DNA of 43,366 nt from an uncultured Candidatus Saccharibacteria bacterium (GTDB lineage Bacteria; Patescibacteria; Saccharimonadia; Saccharimonadales; JAEWBQ01). The notes beneath the pieces were generated by a model. That model ran no database searches, was not told the origin of the DNA, and worked only from the letters and a program-made list of their open reading frames with translations. The position numbers and the translations under genes were made by a program. How positions within the stretch are numbered: the stretch's first letter is position 1; the number at the start of each line of letters is the position of its first letter. The DNA lies in assembly GCA_946885745.1 (NCBI GenBank), contig CAMPGV010000003.1, forward strand, positions 1 through 43,366. The letters are read 5' to 3'. Below are positions 25,346 to 35,389 of this stretch, in pieces.

Positions 25346-28142
25346 GATAGCGGCCAGTAAAGGACTTCGGATGCTTAGCAACCGCCTCGGGCGTACCCTC
25401 AGCCACAACAACACCGCCACCCAAGCCACCCTCGGGTCCCATATCGATGATATGGTCGGCCGTTTTAATGACATCAAGATTATGCTCAATAATGACCATA
25501 CTATTCCCACCCTCGACGAGCTTCTGCAAAATAGCCAGAAGGCGCTTAACGTCAGCACTGTGCAGGCCGGTCGTTGGTTCGTCGAGAATATAAAGTGTCT
25601 TGCCAGTAGCCCGGCGCGATAGCTCGGTCGCCAGCTTAATACGCTGCGCCTCACCCCCACTAAACGTCGTTGCCGGCTGACCAAGGCGAATGTAACCAAG
25701 GCCAACCTCGACAAGTGTTTCAAGCTTACGAGCGATTGCAGGTACATTCTCAAAGAAACCAGCCGCCTGCTCTACCGTCATCTCAAGAACGTCGCTAATT
25801 GTGGCGCCCTTGTATTTAATTTCAAGTGCTTCACGGTTGTAGCGCTTTCCCTTACAGACGTCACAGGTCACATAAACATCAGGTAAGAAGTGCATCTCAA
25901 TTTTGATCACACCATCACCCTGACAATTTTCACAGCGGCCACCCTTAACATTAAAGCTGAAGCGCCCAGCCTTATAGCCACGAATATTCGCTTCCGGCGT
26001 CGCCGCAAAGAGTTCACGAATCGGCGTAAAGACACCGGTATACGTAGCCGGGTTAGAGCGCGGCGTACGGCCGATTGCGGACTGGTCAATGACAATTGCT
26101 TTGTCTAGATGGTCAATACCTTCAATGTTTTCATGAGCGCCGGGTACCGTCTGTGCACGGTGTAGGCGTGCCGACAGCTCCTTGGCCAGGATGTCGTTGA
26201 CAAGCGTCGACTTGCCGCTACCGCTGACACCGCTAACGACCGTCATGACGCCAAGTGGAAATTCAACATCGATACCTTTTAGGTTATTCTCGCGTGCGTC
26301 ACGGATGATGAGTTTGCGATCCATTTCAATAGTACGGCGCTTTTTTGGCACATCGATTTTCTCTGTTCCAGCAAGATAGCGACCAGTCACACTGTTGCTA
26401 TCATTTGCCACCTGTTCAGGCGTACCTGCCGCCACCACCGTACCGCCATTTACACCAGCACCAGGGCCAATATCAAGAAGGTAATCAGCTTCACGAATCG
26501 TGTCTTCGTCATGCTCCACAACCAGAACCGTATTCCCAAGGTCACGTAGTCGCTTCAATGTACCAATCAAGCGATCATTGTCGCGCTGATGGAGACCGAT
26601 TGACGGCTCATCAAGAACATATAGCACTCCCTGCAGGCCAGAGCCAATCTGCGTCGCAAGTCGAATACGCTGCGCCTCGCCACCAGAAAGCGTATTAGCC
26701 GCACGGCCAAGCTCGAGGTAGTTGAGACCGACATTACTCATGAAGCCCAAGCGCTCTGTAATCTCCTTCATAATCTGACGAGCAATCACCATCTCCTGTT
26801 CAGACAATGTAAATGAATTAACAAAAAGATCGAGCGCCGCATCAACGCCAAGATTACAAATATCCATGATACTCAGGCCATGGACAGTAACGGCCAACAC
26901 CACTGGCTTCAAACGAGCACCGTGGCAGGCGTGACACTGACGCTCGCGCATAAAACGCTCAATGTCTTTACGCATAAATTCACTATCGGTTTCTTTGTGA
27001 CGACGTTCAAGATTTGGGATTACCCCCTCGTAGACCGACTCGAAACGACGACCACCACCAAGATCAACTGCATATTTTTGGCTCCCTGTACCGTAAAGTA
27101 CCTTCTCAAGATCATCAGCAGACAACTCGCGAACCGGCACCTGCACGCTAAAGCCATGTGCTTCAGCGACCTTGGCAAGGCGCTTCATATACCAAGCATC
27201 GCTATTTACACGGTTATAAGGACGGATCGCTCCCTCGGCAATTGTCAGGTTTGGATTGAACACGAGCTCTGGATCGATTTCAAGACGACTCCCCAAACCA
27301 GTACATACCGGACAAGCACCTTGCGGCGAGTTAAAGCTAAAGAGGCGCGGCTCAAGCTCGGGAATGTCCTCGGCAGGGTGATCAACACAGGCGTACCGCT
27401 GACTATAAACCGTCACCCTATCACCGTCGACATCAAGCACCTCAACGACGCCGTCGGCCAGTTCGAGTGCTTGCTCTACCGACTGTGTAACGCGACCGAT
27501 AGTATCAGGTGCCATGACGATACGATCGACGACAATTTCAATGTCATGCTTGTAGCTCTTCTGGAGCTCTGGGAATTCATCAAGTGCATAGACAACTCCA
27601 TCTACGCGCGCACGAGCAAAGCCAAGACGACGGTACTGTTCTGGCACATGCGCAAACTCACCCTTCTTGCCTTTAACAATAGGTGCGAGCAGCATTAAAC
27701 GCGCACCTGACTCGCCCTTCATGATCTCATCGATAATAACCTGAGGCGTCCGGCGTGCAACCTCTTTGCCACAAATTGGACAATGCGGTACGCCAATTCG
27801 TGCATATAGTAGACGTAAGTAGTCATAGATTTCCGTCACCGTCGCAACGGTTGAGCGTGGGTTGCGACTAGTTGACTTTTGGTCAATCGAGATAGCAGGA
27901 CTCAGACCCTCGATACTGTCGACATCTGGCTTGTCCATAATACCCAGAAACTGGCGCGCGTAGCTACTAAGGCTTTCTACGTAGCGACGCTGCCCTTCGG
28001 CATAAATAGTGTCAAACGCAAGGCTTGACTTGCCGCTGCCTGACAGGCCAGTAATTACCACTAGCTTGTCACGAGGAATTTCAACACTTACGTTTTTGAG
28101 ATTGTGCTCACGAGCACCAGTAACACGAATAAACTCTGGCAT
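25326..28142 (-). CDS. uvrA: Excinuclease ABC subunit A
   Basis: The damage-sensing ATPase of nucleotide excision repair, 938 residues, normal length. First ABC module: Walker [21 protein letters not shown] near residue 32, Zn module [30 protein letters not shown], signature [17 protein letters not shown]. Second module: Walker [14 protein letters not shown], Zn finger CENCQGDG ... CDVCKGKRY, signature [16 protein letters not shown]. Unlike LigA and UvrC here, its zinc cysteines are kept. TATAAT (28151-28156) with TGG extension ends 8 bases before the ATG, so a leaderless mRNA is expected. uvrB is not in the window. Confidence 0.98.
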   Translation of the reverse strand: MPEFIRVTGAREHNLKNVSVEIPRDKLVVITGLSGSGKSSLAFDTIYAEGQRRYVESLSSYARQFLGIMDKPDVDSIEGLSPAISIDQKSTSRNPRSTVATVTEIYDYLRLLYARIGVPHCPICGKEVARRTPQVIIDEIMKGESGARLMLLAPIVKGKKGEFAHVPEQYRRLGFARARVDGVVYALDEFPELQKSYKHDIEIVVDRIVMAPDTIGRVTQSVEQALELADGVVEVLDVDGDRVTVYSQRYACVDHPAEDIPELEPRLFSFNSPQGACPVCTGLGSRLEIDPELVFNPNLTIAEGAIRPYNRVNSDAWYMKRLAKVAEAHGFSVQVPVRELSADDLEKVLYGTGSQKYAVDLGGGRRFESVYEGVIPNLERRHKETDSEFMRKDIERFMRERQCHACHGARLKPVVLAVTVHGLSIMDICNLGVDAALDLFVNSFTLSEQEMVIARQIMKEITERLGFMSNVGLNYLELGRAANTLSGGEAQRIRLATQIGSGLQGVLYVLDEPSIGLHQRDNDRLIGTLKRLRDLGNTVLVVEHDEDTIREADYLLDIGPGAGVNGGTVVAAGTPEQVANDSNSVTGRYLAGTEKIDVPKKRRTIEMDRKLIIRDARENNLKGIDVEFPLGVMTVVSGVSGSGKSTLVNDILAKELSARLHRAQTVPGAHENIEGIDHLDKAIVIDQSAIGRTPRSNPATYTGVFTPIRELFAATPEANIRGYKAGRFSFNVKGGRCENCQGDGVIKIEMHFLPDVYVTCDVCKGKRYNREALEIKYKGATISDVLEMTVEQAAGFFENVPAIARKLETLVEVGLGYIRLGQPATTFSGGEAQRIKLATELSRRATGKTLYILDEPTTGLHSADVKRLLAILQKLVEGGNSMVIIEHNLDVIKTADHIIDMGPEGGLGGGVVVAEGTPEAVAKHPKSFTGRYLKPLLK

Positions 28143-28181
28143 ATTAACTAATTATACCATTTTTTATCAGCAAGTTTCTAG

Positions 28182-28913
28182 CTACGACTCAAGCTGTCGG
28201 GTATACACCACGACGCGGTGGTCATACGTTTGACTGTCGGCTAGCCATTTGCCAGCACATGTCATAAGATTAAGCCCCCGCTCCACGCCCTCGTATGATT
28301 GCAATACGGTGCGCATATCAAGTTTCTCGAGCGGCACCGATTCCACATAGACCACCTCATACGCCAGAATCGCACCGCTGCCTTGTTCAAGCCGCACACT
28401 ATCGCCCGGCTTCAACGTATCCAGATAAGCAAAAACCCCTTTGCGCGTTGCTCCTGACGCATGACCATCAATAAAAACCGCACCCTTCTCGCCCGGCTTC
28501 ACACCTTCTGCATACCAGCCGGTGTCATCTATATGATAAGGCGCCTGCATGGTGCCATCCATGTTCACTCCCATCGGTAGAATCCGGGCCGCCACCGACA
28601 GACGGTTGATATACAAGGCCCGCGGCAGTGATGGCTCTACGGTATAGCGCGCCAGTACGTCATTTGGTAATGTTATTTCCTCTTTCCCCTCTCGCTCGCT
28701 TGACCATACACCGTTAGCCACGTCTTGAGCCTGCGTATCAACCCAGTTACTTGCGGCACCCTGCCGATATTTCAGCCAATAGTACGTACTCGCACCACCT
28801 GCCGCAATCGTAGCAACTACAAGTATGACCAGTACGCTCCTGCGCCAGGTGCGCTGCCGGCTTAATGAGGTGCTAGCCTGAGGAGGAGATTGGTATCGAG
28901 AGATTCTTTTCAT
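28182..28913 (-). CDS. Sortase (class F-like transpeptidase)
   Basis: A membrane-anchored cysteine transpeptidase that would join sorted surface proteins to the envelope or to one another. The 243 residues have a basic N-terminus, one membrane helix ([17 protein letters not shown], about 26-42) and a sortase beta-barrel. The catalytic His is in VFIDGHASG (His151), Cys in LMTCAG (Cys219), and Arg in [10 protein letters not shown] (Arg233). The '[19 protein letters not shown]' block matches class F. The upstream -10 is TGC-TATAAT (28950-28955), about 37 bases before the ATG. No LPxTG-type substrate is visible in the window. Confidence 0.9.
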   Translation of the reverse strand: MKRISRYQSPPQASTSLSRQRTWRRSVLVILVVATIAAGGASTYYWLKYRQGAASNWVDTQAQDVANGVWSSEREGKEEITLPNDVLARYTVEPSLPRALYINRLSVAARILPMGVNMDGTMQAPYHIDDTGWYAEGVKPGEKGAVFIDGHASGATRKGVFAYLDTLKPGDSVRLEQGSGAILAYEVVYVESVPLEKLDMRTVLQSYEGVERGLNLMTCAGKWLADSQTYDHRVVVYTRQLES

Positions 28914-29010
28914 ATACGCGAAGTGCTTAATTTGCCGTCCTTGTGCTTGATTATAGCAACATCTATTCCATCTATCGTGCTTATCGTTGCATCTCGTGAA
29001 GTGCCTCTGT

Positions 29011-29016
29011 TATATT
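29011..29016 (+). promoter_or_regulatory. Promoter -10 of the small membrane protein
   Basis: TATATT at 29011-29016, with TTGCAT (28987-28992) 18 bases upstream. The leader is about 15 bases and includes AGGG six bases from the ATG. Confidence 0.5.
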
Positions 29017-29037
29017 CAAGCTAGATCAAGGGAATAT

Positions 29038-29325
29038 ATGAAAAAACAAGCGCTTATTATCACCATTCTCGCTATTACCATTCTGTTAGCAGAGACAGAT
29101 CTCTCCAGTGATCTTCTCTTCTTCTTCCTAGTTGGTGCAATCCCCGGCACGAGCTATAGCCTGTCATCAAACACTATGCTTACACTCATCACTATCGCCT
29201 CGGGCTTAGTATTATTTCGCCAGCCATTTGTCTGGTCAATCTTCCAGTACAGCGTCAGGACAGTCGGTAGACACCTCAACGACACTAAAGAGCGCCTTTT
29301 AAAGCGCCCTCTTGGTCAAATCTAG
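29038..29325 (+). CDS. Small membrane protein of unknown function
   Basis: A 95-residue protein with two or three hydrophobic segments (KKQALIITILAITILL, LLFFFLVGAIPG, MLTLITIASGLVLF) and a basic C-terminus (TKERLLKRPLGQI). I start at ATG 29038, supported by AGGG and a promoter; the longer frame to 28987 overlaps that promoter. It is divergent from the sortase. Its stop and that of convergent sbcB share the four bases CTAG. No family is recognised. Confidence 0.7.
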   Translation: MKKQALIITILAITILLAETDLSSDLLFFFLVGAIPGTSYSLSSNTMLTLITIASGLVLFRQPFVWSIFQYSVRTVGRHLNDTKERLLKRPLGQI

Positions 29326-30758
29326 TCGTCACTCGATTGATCTAGTGTTTCAACGGGCATGATACTCTCAGCCCACAACTGCAATTCCTGGAGGATAAAC
29401 TGCTTATTCTCATCGCTCTCAGTCGTCGCTAACTTCTGCAGCGCCTTGATAAATCGTGGCAACTGAGCAGTGACACGCTTAGCGCGCCACGCTTCCCAAG
29501 CACGCGCCTCCGTCTCGCTCAAGCTTTTAGGGTAACTACGTGCCTTGTAATGAAGCAGCAGAGGGTCGAGCCGCTCGTCATTGAAATCGGGGTGATAATC
29601 CGACAACTCACGCTCATCGGCACTGCGTATTGACTGAATCCGAAGACGATCACGGTCATCGACAAAACCATCATATAGTTGCGCCTCAGGATCGGGCGAT
29701 TTTTCAAAATCAGGTTTATTCTCAAACGCAGTACGGACATTCTCGGCAAAATGTGGCGCCGCCACGAGGGCTGCCTTATGCCTTTCGATCGTCTCAAGAT
29801 CCAGTGAAACCTTCTCCCATCCGCCTTCCTGCTCAAGCACGCCTAGCGGAGCAACCGCCGGAGACTTATTGAGATGAATTTCTTTAACATTAATTTTTAG
29901 GAAATTATCTTCTTGGCGCTCATTCCAAGTTGCGTATATCTTCTGTCGCAACTCATCGGCCGACAACCCTACGCACGATGTCGGATCATAGCGCAGATCG
30001 TAAACAATAACACTACCGTTTCGACCAGCCGTCAGCGGAAAGGCAACGGTCGCCTTATTAAACTCCGCATCATAACGTCCGCTCACATAAACGAACGGCT
30101 GCTTATTCTCAAGATTAACCAGTTTTTTAACTTCGTTTTTATCACGCATCTTGAGTAAGTACTCATAAAGCTGCGGCTGTTTCGTACGAATCAATCCTGT
30201 CACCGCAATCAGCGCTTCAACATCGCTCAACGCGTCATGCGCCTTTAGATGATCGATGCCATTCAGCTTCGTTAGAAGCTCCAGCTTGTTAACCGCCTTA
30301 CCGTCAATTACAGGCCACTCAATCCCATCTGGGCGCAGCGCACGTGTCATACGCGTCACATCAAGCAAGTCCCAGCGCGAGCGACCATCTTTCCAGGCCC
30401 ATTCATATGGATCATAGAAGTTGCGCCATAGTAGGTGGCGAATAAATTCATCGTCAAAACGAATGTTATTAAAACCCACTGCAATCGTATCAGGTGTAAA
30501 GATTTCGTCCATCAGAAGCTTGGCAAACTCTGCTTCCGTATAACCGTCGGTTACTGTCTGCTGCGGGGTAATGCCAGTCACCATTAAAGCCTCGGGGCTT
30601 GGTAACGTATCGTCATTAAGCTTTACAAACAAATTATAAGGCTCGCCAACAGGATTTAGCTCCATGTCAGTGCGCTGACCCGCAAATTGCATAATGCGAT
30701 CATTGCGTGGATCAAGCCCGCTTGTCTCAAGATCGTAGAAAAAGAATGTTTTACCCAT
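29322..30758 (-). CDS. sbcB: Exodeoxyribonuclease I
   Basis: A 3'-to-5' single-strand DNA exonuclease in recombination and mismatch repair. 478 residues, as in E. coli ExoI. The DEDDh nuclease motifs are FFYDLETSGLDPRNDRIMQF (Asp9, Glu11), FNNIRFDDEFIRHLLWRNFYDPYEWAW, and HDALSDVEA (His and Asp). The SH3-like and helical C-terminal domains follow (ELSDYHPDFNDERL, LLLHYKARSYPKSLS). TGT-TATACT (30766-30771) ends 7 bases before the ATG. ExoI is best known in gammaproteobacteria; here it stands alone. Confidence 0.94.
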   Translation of the reverse strand: MGKTFFFYDLETSGLDPRNDRIMQFAGQRTDMELNPVGEPYNLFVKLNDDTLPSPEALMVTGITPQQTVTDGYTEAEFAKLLMDEIFTPDTIAVGFNNIRFDDEFIRHLLWRNFYDPYEWAWKDGRSRWDLLDVTRMTRALRPDGIEWPVIDGKAVNKLELLTKLNGIDHLKAHDALSDVEALIAVTGLIRTKQPQLYEYLLKMRDKNEVKKLVNLENKQPFVYVSGRYDAEFNKATVAFPLTAGRNGSVIVYDLRYDPTSCVGLSADELRQKIYATWNERQEDNFLKINVKEIHLNKSPAVAPLGVLEQEGGWEKVSLDLETIERHKAALVAAPHFAENVRTAFENKPDFEKSPDPEAQLYDGFVDDRDRLRIQSIRSADERELSDYHPDFNDERLDPLLLHYKARSYPKSLSETEARAWEAWRAKRVTAQLPRFIKALQKLATTESDENKQFILQELQLWAESIMPVETLDQSSDD

Positions 30759-30828
30759 TACCTTCAGTATAACACCGAGAAAGATTAAAGTATTCGGTCA
30801 ATAAACCACCCAGTAAGAAGGGGGAGTT

Positions 30829-32170
<1,342 letters not shown>

Positions 32171-32193
32171 CAGATAAGCATGAAAAGTTGGGT

Positions 32194-33417
32194 TTAGTGG
32201 ATGTAGGAGTAGGCGCCAACGTTGCCAGCAGGAATGATGCGGCCAGACACGATATTGAAGCCACCACCAACGACATAAGCGTTCATTTCACTGATAGCTA
32301 AGTCGCCGTTTGGTCGGATCTCTTCGACTATACCAACGTGGCCATAGTAACCACTGCGGTCCTGAATGACTGCACCTACAGACGGCGTACCGTTAACGAC
32401 GTAACCGTTAGCCGCCGCACGTGATGCCCAAGTATTAGCATTGCCAAGGCTATTATCAATACGAAGACCAAGTTCTACACGGCGGTCATAGACATAGGCA
32501 GTACAGTTACCATAAGCATAGCCATTACCACTGTACATTGGGGTACCAACCTTGATGCGCCATGTGTCACCACCAAACCCAGCGCCATAGCTTGCACGGT
32601 ATGTAGTGGTTGTAGTAGGAGCGGTAGCACGCGGGGCTACGTAGCCAGGGCGTTCATTGTTTGGTAGATTACCGCCAGGAATAATAATTCGCGTGCCGAC
32701 ACCCAGCCCATTTAGCTCAAGGTCATTGAAAAGTACGATATCCGCAGCGCTTGCGCTATATTTGCTCGCGAGGCTTTCAACCGTGTCACCATTTTTAACA
32801 GTGTAGAGTACGCCGTTGACTGGAAGAATCTCTAGCTGACGACCTGGTTCAAGTGCATCAGACGATAAGCTATTTGCCCACTTAATCGTGTCAGCAGAGA
32901 CACCGTATTGCTGCGCAAGCGCGCTAACAGTGTCACCCGCCTGAGTAGTGTGGTGACGCATCTTACGGTCGCTGGCTGTCGGCTGGACAATCTGCGGCTT
33001 AGTAATTACATTGTTTGTACTCGTTTGCGCTAACTCACTCTCCACACTGAGAGAAATTGATAGGCTGGCAAGGTTAGGTGCTACGGCAAGGCTCGCACGT
33101 TCAGCGATCTGTGCGGCAACATTTGTCGCTACCAATTGGTCAATCGATGGCTGCTCGCGTAGTGTCGCTTGAGTCAGCACTGCAGGTTGCGCATTAACTG
33201 CATTAGCAACGCCATCATCGATCTGCTGAGGCGGCTGGTAGCCAATTGCCACCATAGACATAACTAGCAAGAAAACACCGGTATATGCCGCAACTGTTGT
33301 CGACTTAGGGCCACGCACACGTCGCTTATGAGCGATTTGGGGACGAGGTAATACCTGCTGTCGTAATTGGGCAATTGTGGCTTGAGATGAACTCGCGCCA
33401 GCTGGTTGATTACGAAT
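32194..33417 (-). CDS. LysM-CHAP peptidoglycan hydrolase with probable AUU start
   Basis: A secreted or membrane-anchored cell-wall hydrolase. The order is a basic cytoplasmic tail, a membrane helix (AAYTGVFLLVMSMVAIGYQ), a linker, LysM 1 (TQAGDTVSALAQQYGVSADT), LysM 2 (VKNGDTVESLASKYSASAADI), a Thr-rich linker, and a C-terminal CHAP domain with Cys in YGNCTAYVYDRR, His in YGHVGIVEEI and Asn in SEMNAY. The first ATG/GTG/TTG in frame is GTG 33318, with no ribosome site. The frame stays open for 33 more sensible codons (RPQIAHKRRVRGPK) with no standard start. AGGAG stands 7 bases before ATT 33417, so I start there (407 residues). ATT 33420 is possible too. Confidence 0.85.
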   Translation of the reverse strand: MRNQPAGASSSQATIAQLRQQVLPRPQIAHKRRVRGPKSTTVAAYTGVFLLVMSMVAIGYQPPQQIDDGVANAVNAQPAVLTQATLREQPSIDQLVATNVAAQIAERASLAVAPNLASLSISLSVESELAQTSTNNVITKPQIVQPTASDRKMRHHTTQAGDTVSALAQQYGVSADTIKWANSLSSDALEPGRQLEILPVNGVLYTVKNGDTVESLASKYSASAADIVLFNDLELNGLGVGTRIIIPGGNLPNNERPGYVAPRATAPTTTTTYRASYGAGFGGDTWRIKVGTPMYSGNGYAYGNCTAYVYDRRVELGLRIDNSLGNANTWASRAAANGYVVNGTPSVGAVIQDRSGYYGHVGIVEEIRPNGDLAISEMNAYVVGGGFNIVSGRIIPAGNVGAYSYIH

Positions 33418-33654
33418 AATCGTTCTCCTGCCATCGCATTACTGCAAAGGCGTCTACCTTACTCTGTCTTTCTTCTTGTTTCAAGAACGGGGTACTTTTG
33501 TCGACCGATTTCATTAAATGATATTAGGTGAAAAGTTCTTAGTTCTGTACCCGTACGACATTTGTCGGTAGGCTCATGTATGGACCATCTTCCCACTCGC
33601 ACATGAAGCTTGTCGGCTTCATTAGTAGTTGATCGCATAAATGTGCTGTACTTC
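33418..33654 (-). promoter_or_regulatory. Long folded leader of the LysM-CHAP gene
   Basis: About 230 transcribed bases between promoter and start. Stems seen: ATGAAGC/GCTTCAT (33603-33609 with 33616-33622) enclosed by GCAC/GTGC pairing (33599-33602 with 33643-33646), and AAGAAC..ACTTTT/AAAAGTTCTT (33483-33499 with 33531-33540). A 59-codon frame (33638 to 33459) also runs through it. Role unknown: riboswitch, leader ORF or stability element. It does not show the c-di-AMP (ydaO) consensus I know. Confidence 0.45.
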
Positions 33655-33683
33655 ATTTTAGCAAGCGTTGCAAGAAGTGTCAA
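33655..33683 (-). promoter_or_regulatory. Strong promoter of the LysM-CHAP gene
   Basis: Consensus -35 TTGACA (33678-33683), 17 bp ending TGC, -10 TAAAAT (33655-33660). It is among the best promoters in the window. Confidence 0.75.
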
Positions 33684-33716
33684 TTTATTTTATAAAATAT
33701 TAATATTGTCAAATTT

Positions 33717-34988
33717 CTAAGGGATTGCACATTTAACATGACAGTAGTTTTTAATATTCGCCTGATGCTCCTCGTCTGTTCGACCGAAATAAGTCACATC
33801 GTCATCACCACTGAGGAAATAGATATAGTCATTATCAGCAGGATTTGCAACCGCAGCTAGTGCGCCGACACTCGGCACAGCAATTGGTCCAGGCGTCAGT
33901 CCAGGGTATTTACGAGTATTGTACGGGGTATCTACTTCTACGGTGCGAGACTCACCAATCTGGTCAGCGCCGTAATAAGCGGTCACATCAGACCCTAGTG
34001 GCATATTCATTGCTAAGCGATTGTAAAACACCTGAGCCACCTGTCGCTGATCTTCACTTGCTTCATTGGCGTTTGCCGCGCTCACCTCTCTCTGTACGAT
34101 GGAGGCCAGAATTATCCCCTGATAGAGAGTGAAGCCTCGCTGCTTAAGCGGTTCAATAATGTTCTGAGCAAGAATCTTCTCATAGTACACATCAAATACG
34201 TGACTTAAGATATCTTCTACTGTCGCATCGCTGCTAAACGCATAAGTCTCACCGTAAACATACCCTTCTAAGCCCGCCTCGGCCGGCTTGCCTTCGAATA
34301 ACGCATCACTTGCTACCCCGCGGGCAGCGTACGACTTAGAGAGGGCCGCTTCGATCTCTTGTTTAGTGTAGCCTGCGCGCAGCAGAACTGATGTTACATC
34401 CGTTTTTTTATTTTCCGGCGTGTCAGTAGTGTCGCGCAGTGTTGCGCCAGGATAGAACGTGATAGATATCATATCCGTACGCCCTGAGGTAAGATGACCA
34501 ATGATTTCGGGAGTCGACTCGCTCGGAGACAAACTATACGCACCCGCTTGCAGCTGGTTACGTACGCCATTTATTCGAGTATAGAGATCGAAGGCCAGCG
34601 TACTACGGATAAGCCCCTTGTCGTAGAGAACTTGCCCGATCTGAGTAGGGCCGCTCCCGCTTTTAACAGATAGGCGGACATGCGACTCATTATTTCGATC
34701 GACTGGAGTGAGGGCCTGGAAGTACCACACGGCCGCTCCGGCCGCGAGCAAGAATATGGCAAAAAGAAGACCAATCAATGACCACAAAACAATCTTTCGT
34801 TTTGATCGTTTTGACACGGGCTTATCGCTAGGCGCGAGGGACTCTTCGGTCTCAGTATTCGTAGGCGCGGCAATTAAATCGACAGGCGCGTCCCCGTCCC
34901 CTACAAGTGGCAGCACATCCATGCGCCGCTCTTCCGACTCTGGCTGCGCTGTAGTAGGACGGCGCGGTGGTCGAATATCTCCATTCAT
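33717..34988 (-). CDS. mltG: Endolytic murein transglycosylase MltG (YceG-like)
   Basis: Cuts nascent glycan strands at the membrane and so sets their length. The 423 residues have an acidic cytoplasmic part, one membrane helix (KIVLWSLIGLLFAIFLLAAGAAVWYF, about 64-89), a LysM-like subdomain (VKSGSGPTQIGQVLYDKGLI) and the catalytic YceG domain. Motifs: LEGYVYGETYAF, ASIVQREVS and VAQVFYNRLAMNMPLGSDVTAYYG. In the usual ASIVEKE motif the first Glu is Gln here while the second is kept, so which Glu is catalytic should be checked. The ATG overlaps the ruvX stop by one base (TAATG). Confidence 0.93.
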   Translation of the reverse strand: MNGDIRPPRRPTTAQPESEERRMDVLPLVGDGDAPVDLIAAPTNTETEESLAPSDKPVSKRSKRKIVLWSLIGLLFAIFLLAAGAAVWYFQALTPVDRNNESHVRLSVKSGSGPTQIGQVLYDKGLIRSTLAFDLYTRINGVRNQLQAGAYSLSPSESTPEIIGHLTSGRTDMISITFYPGATLRDTTDTPENKKTDVTSVLLRAGYTKQEIEAALSKSYAARGVASDALFEGKPAEAGLEGYVYGETYAFSSDATVEDILSHVFDVYYEKILAQNIIEPLKQRGFTLYQGIILASIVQREVSAANANEASEDQRQVAQVFYNRLAMNMPLGSDVTAYYGADQIGESRTVEVDTPYNTRKYPGLTPGPIAVPSVGALAAVANPADNDYIYFLSGDDDVTYFGRTDEEHQANIKNYCHVKCAIP

Positions 34989-35389
34989 TATAGTAGCTCC
35001 AGGTAATCTTGCAGGATCAAAGTTGCCGCTTCTGCATCAATGTCACCTTTGCTATATGCCCTACCCGATGCCTTGAGGCGCTGCTCAGCAAGAACGCTGG
35101 TCAGAGACTCGTCTTGGAATACAAGTGATGGCGCAAAGCCCTTGAGTGCGGCAGCGACATTTTCAACGTACTCCGTCTGTGCCGTTGGCTCACCTGATTG
35201 ATTTCGCGGATAACCAATAACTAGTACTGCTACCCGCTCATCCTCGACTAATTGCCTAATTCGCTCAATCTCCGTCCCATCAACCACCAGTGTAGTCAGC
35301 GGGATTGCTAGACGCACCCCTGTGTCACCTTTTGCAACACCAATACGGCGTTCACCGATATCAAGAGCTAGGAGGTTTTTACTTGTCAT
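34988..35389 (-). CDS. ruvX: RuvX/YqgF family putative Holliday junction resolvase
   Basis: RNase H-fold nuclease linked to 16S rRNA 5' processing or junction resolution. From ATG 35389 it has 133 residues: LALDIGERRIGVAKGD at the N-terminus with the first catalytic Asp, VLVIGYPRNQSGEPTAQ in the middle, VFQDESLTSVLAEQRL with Glu, and DIDAEAATLILQDYLE with the final Asp. All match the family. The start lies within the end of the upstream gene (11-base overlap), so the 12-codon extension to 35425 is not used. Confidence 0.93.
   Translation of the reverse strand: MTSKNLLALDIGERRIGVAKGDTGVRLAIPLTTLVVDGTEIERIRQLVEDERVAVLVIGYPRNQSGEPTAQTEYVENVAAALKGFAPSLVFQDESLTSVLAEQRLKASGRAYSKGDIDAEAATLILQDYLELL

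Noticed and set aside
29288..29313. Hairpin AAGAGCGC/GCGC-CTCTT as terminator of the small membrane gene
   Set aside because: It is inside the coding end, has a bulge and lacks a T-run on either strand.
30787..30826. Possible terminator of obgE
   Set aside because: The C-rich and G-rich segments pair only imperfectly and the T-run is short; not strong enough to call.
33418..33654. c-di-AMP (ydaO) riboswitch
   Set aside because: The genomic place fits, but I do not see the conserved ydaO core sequences.
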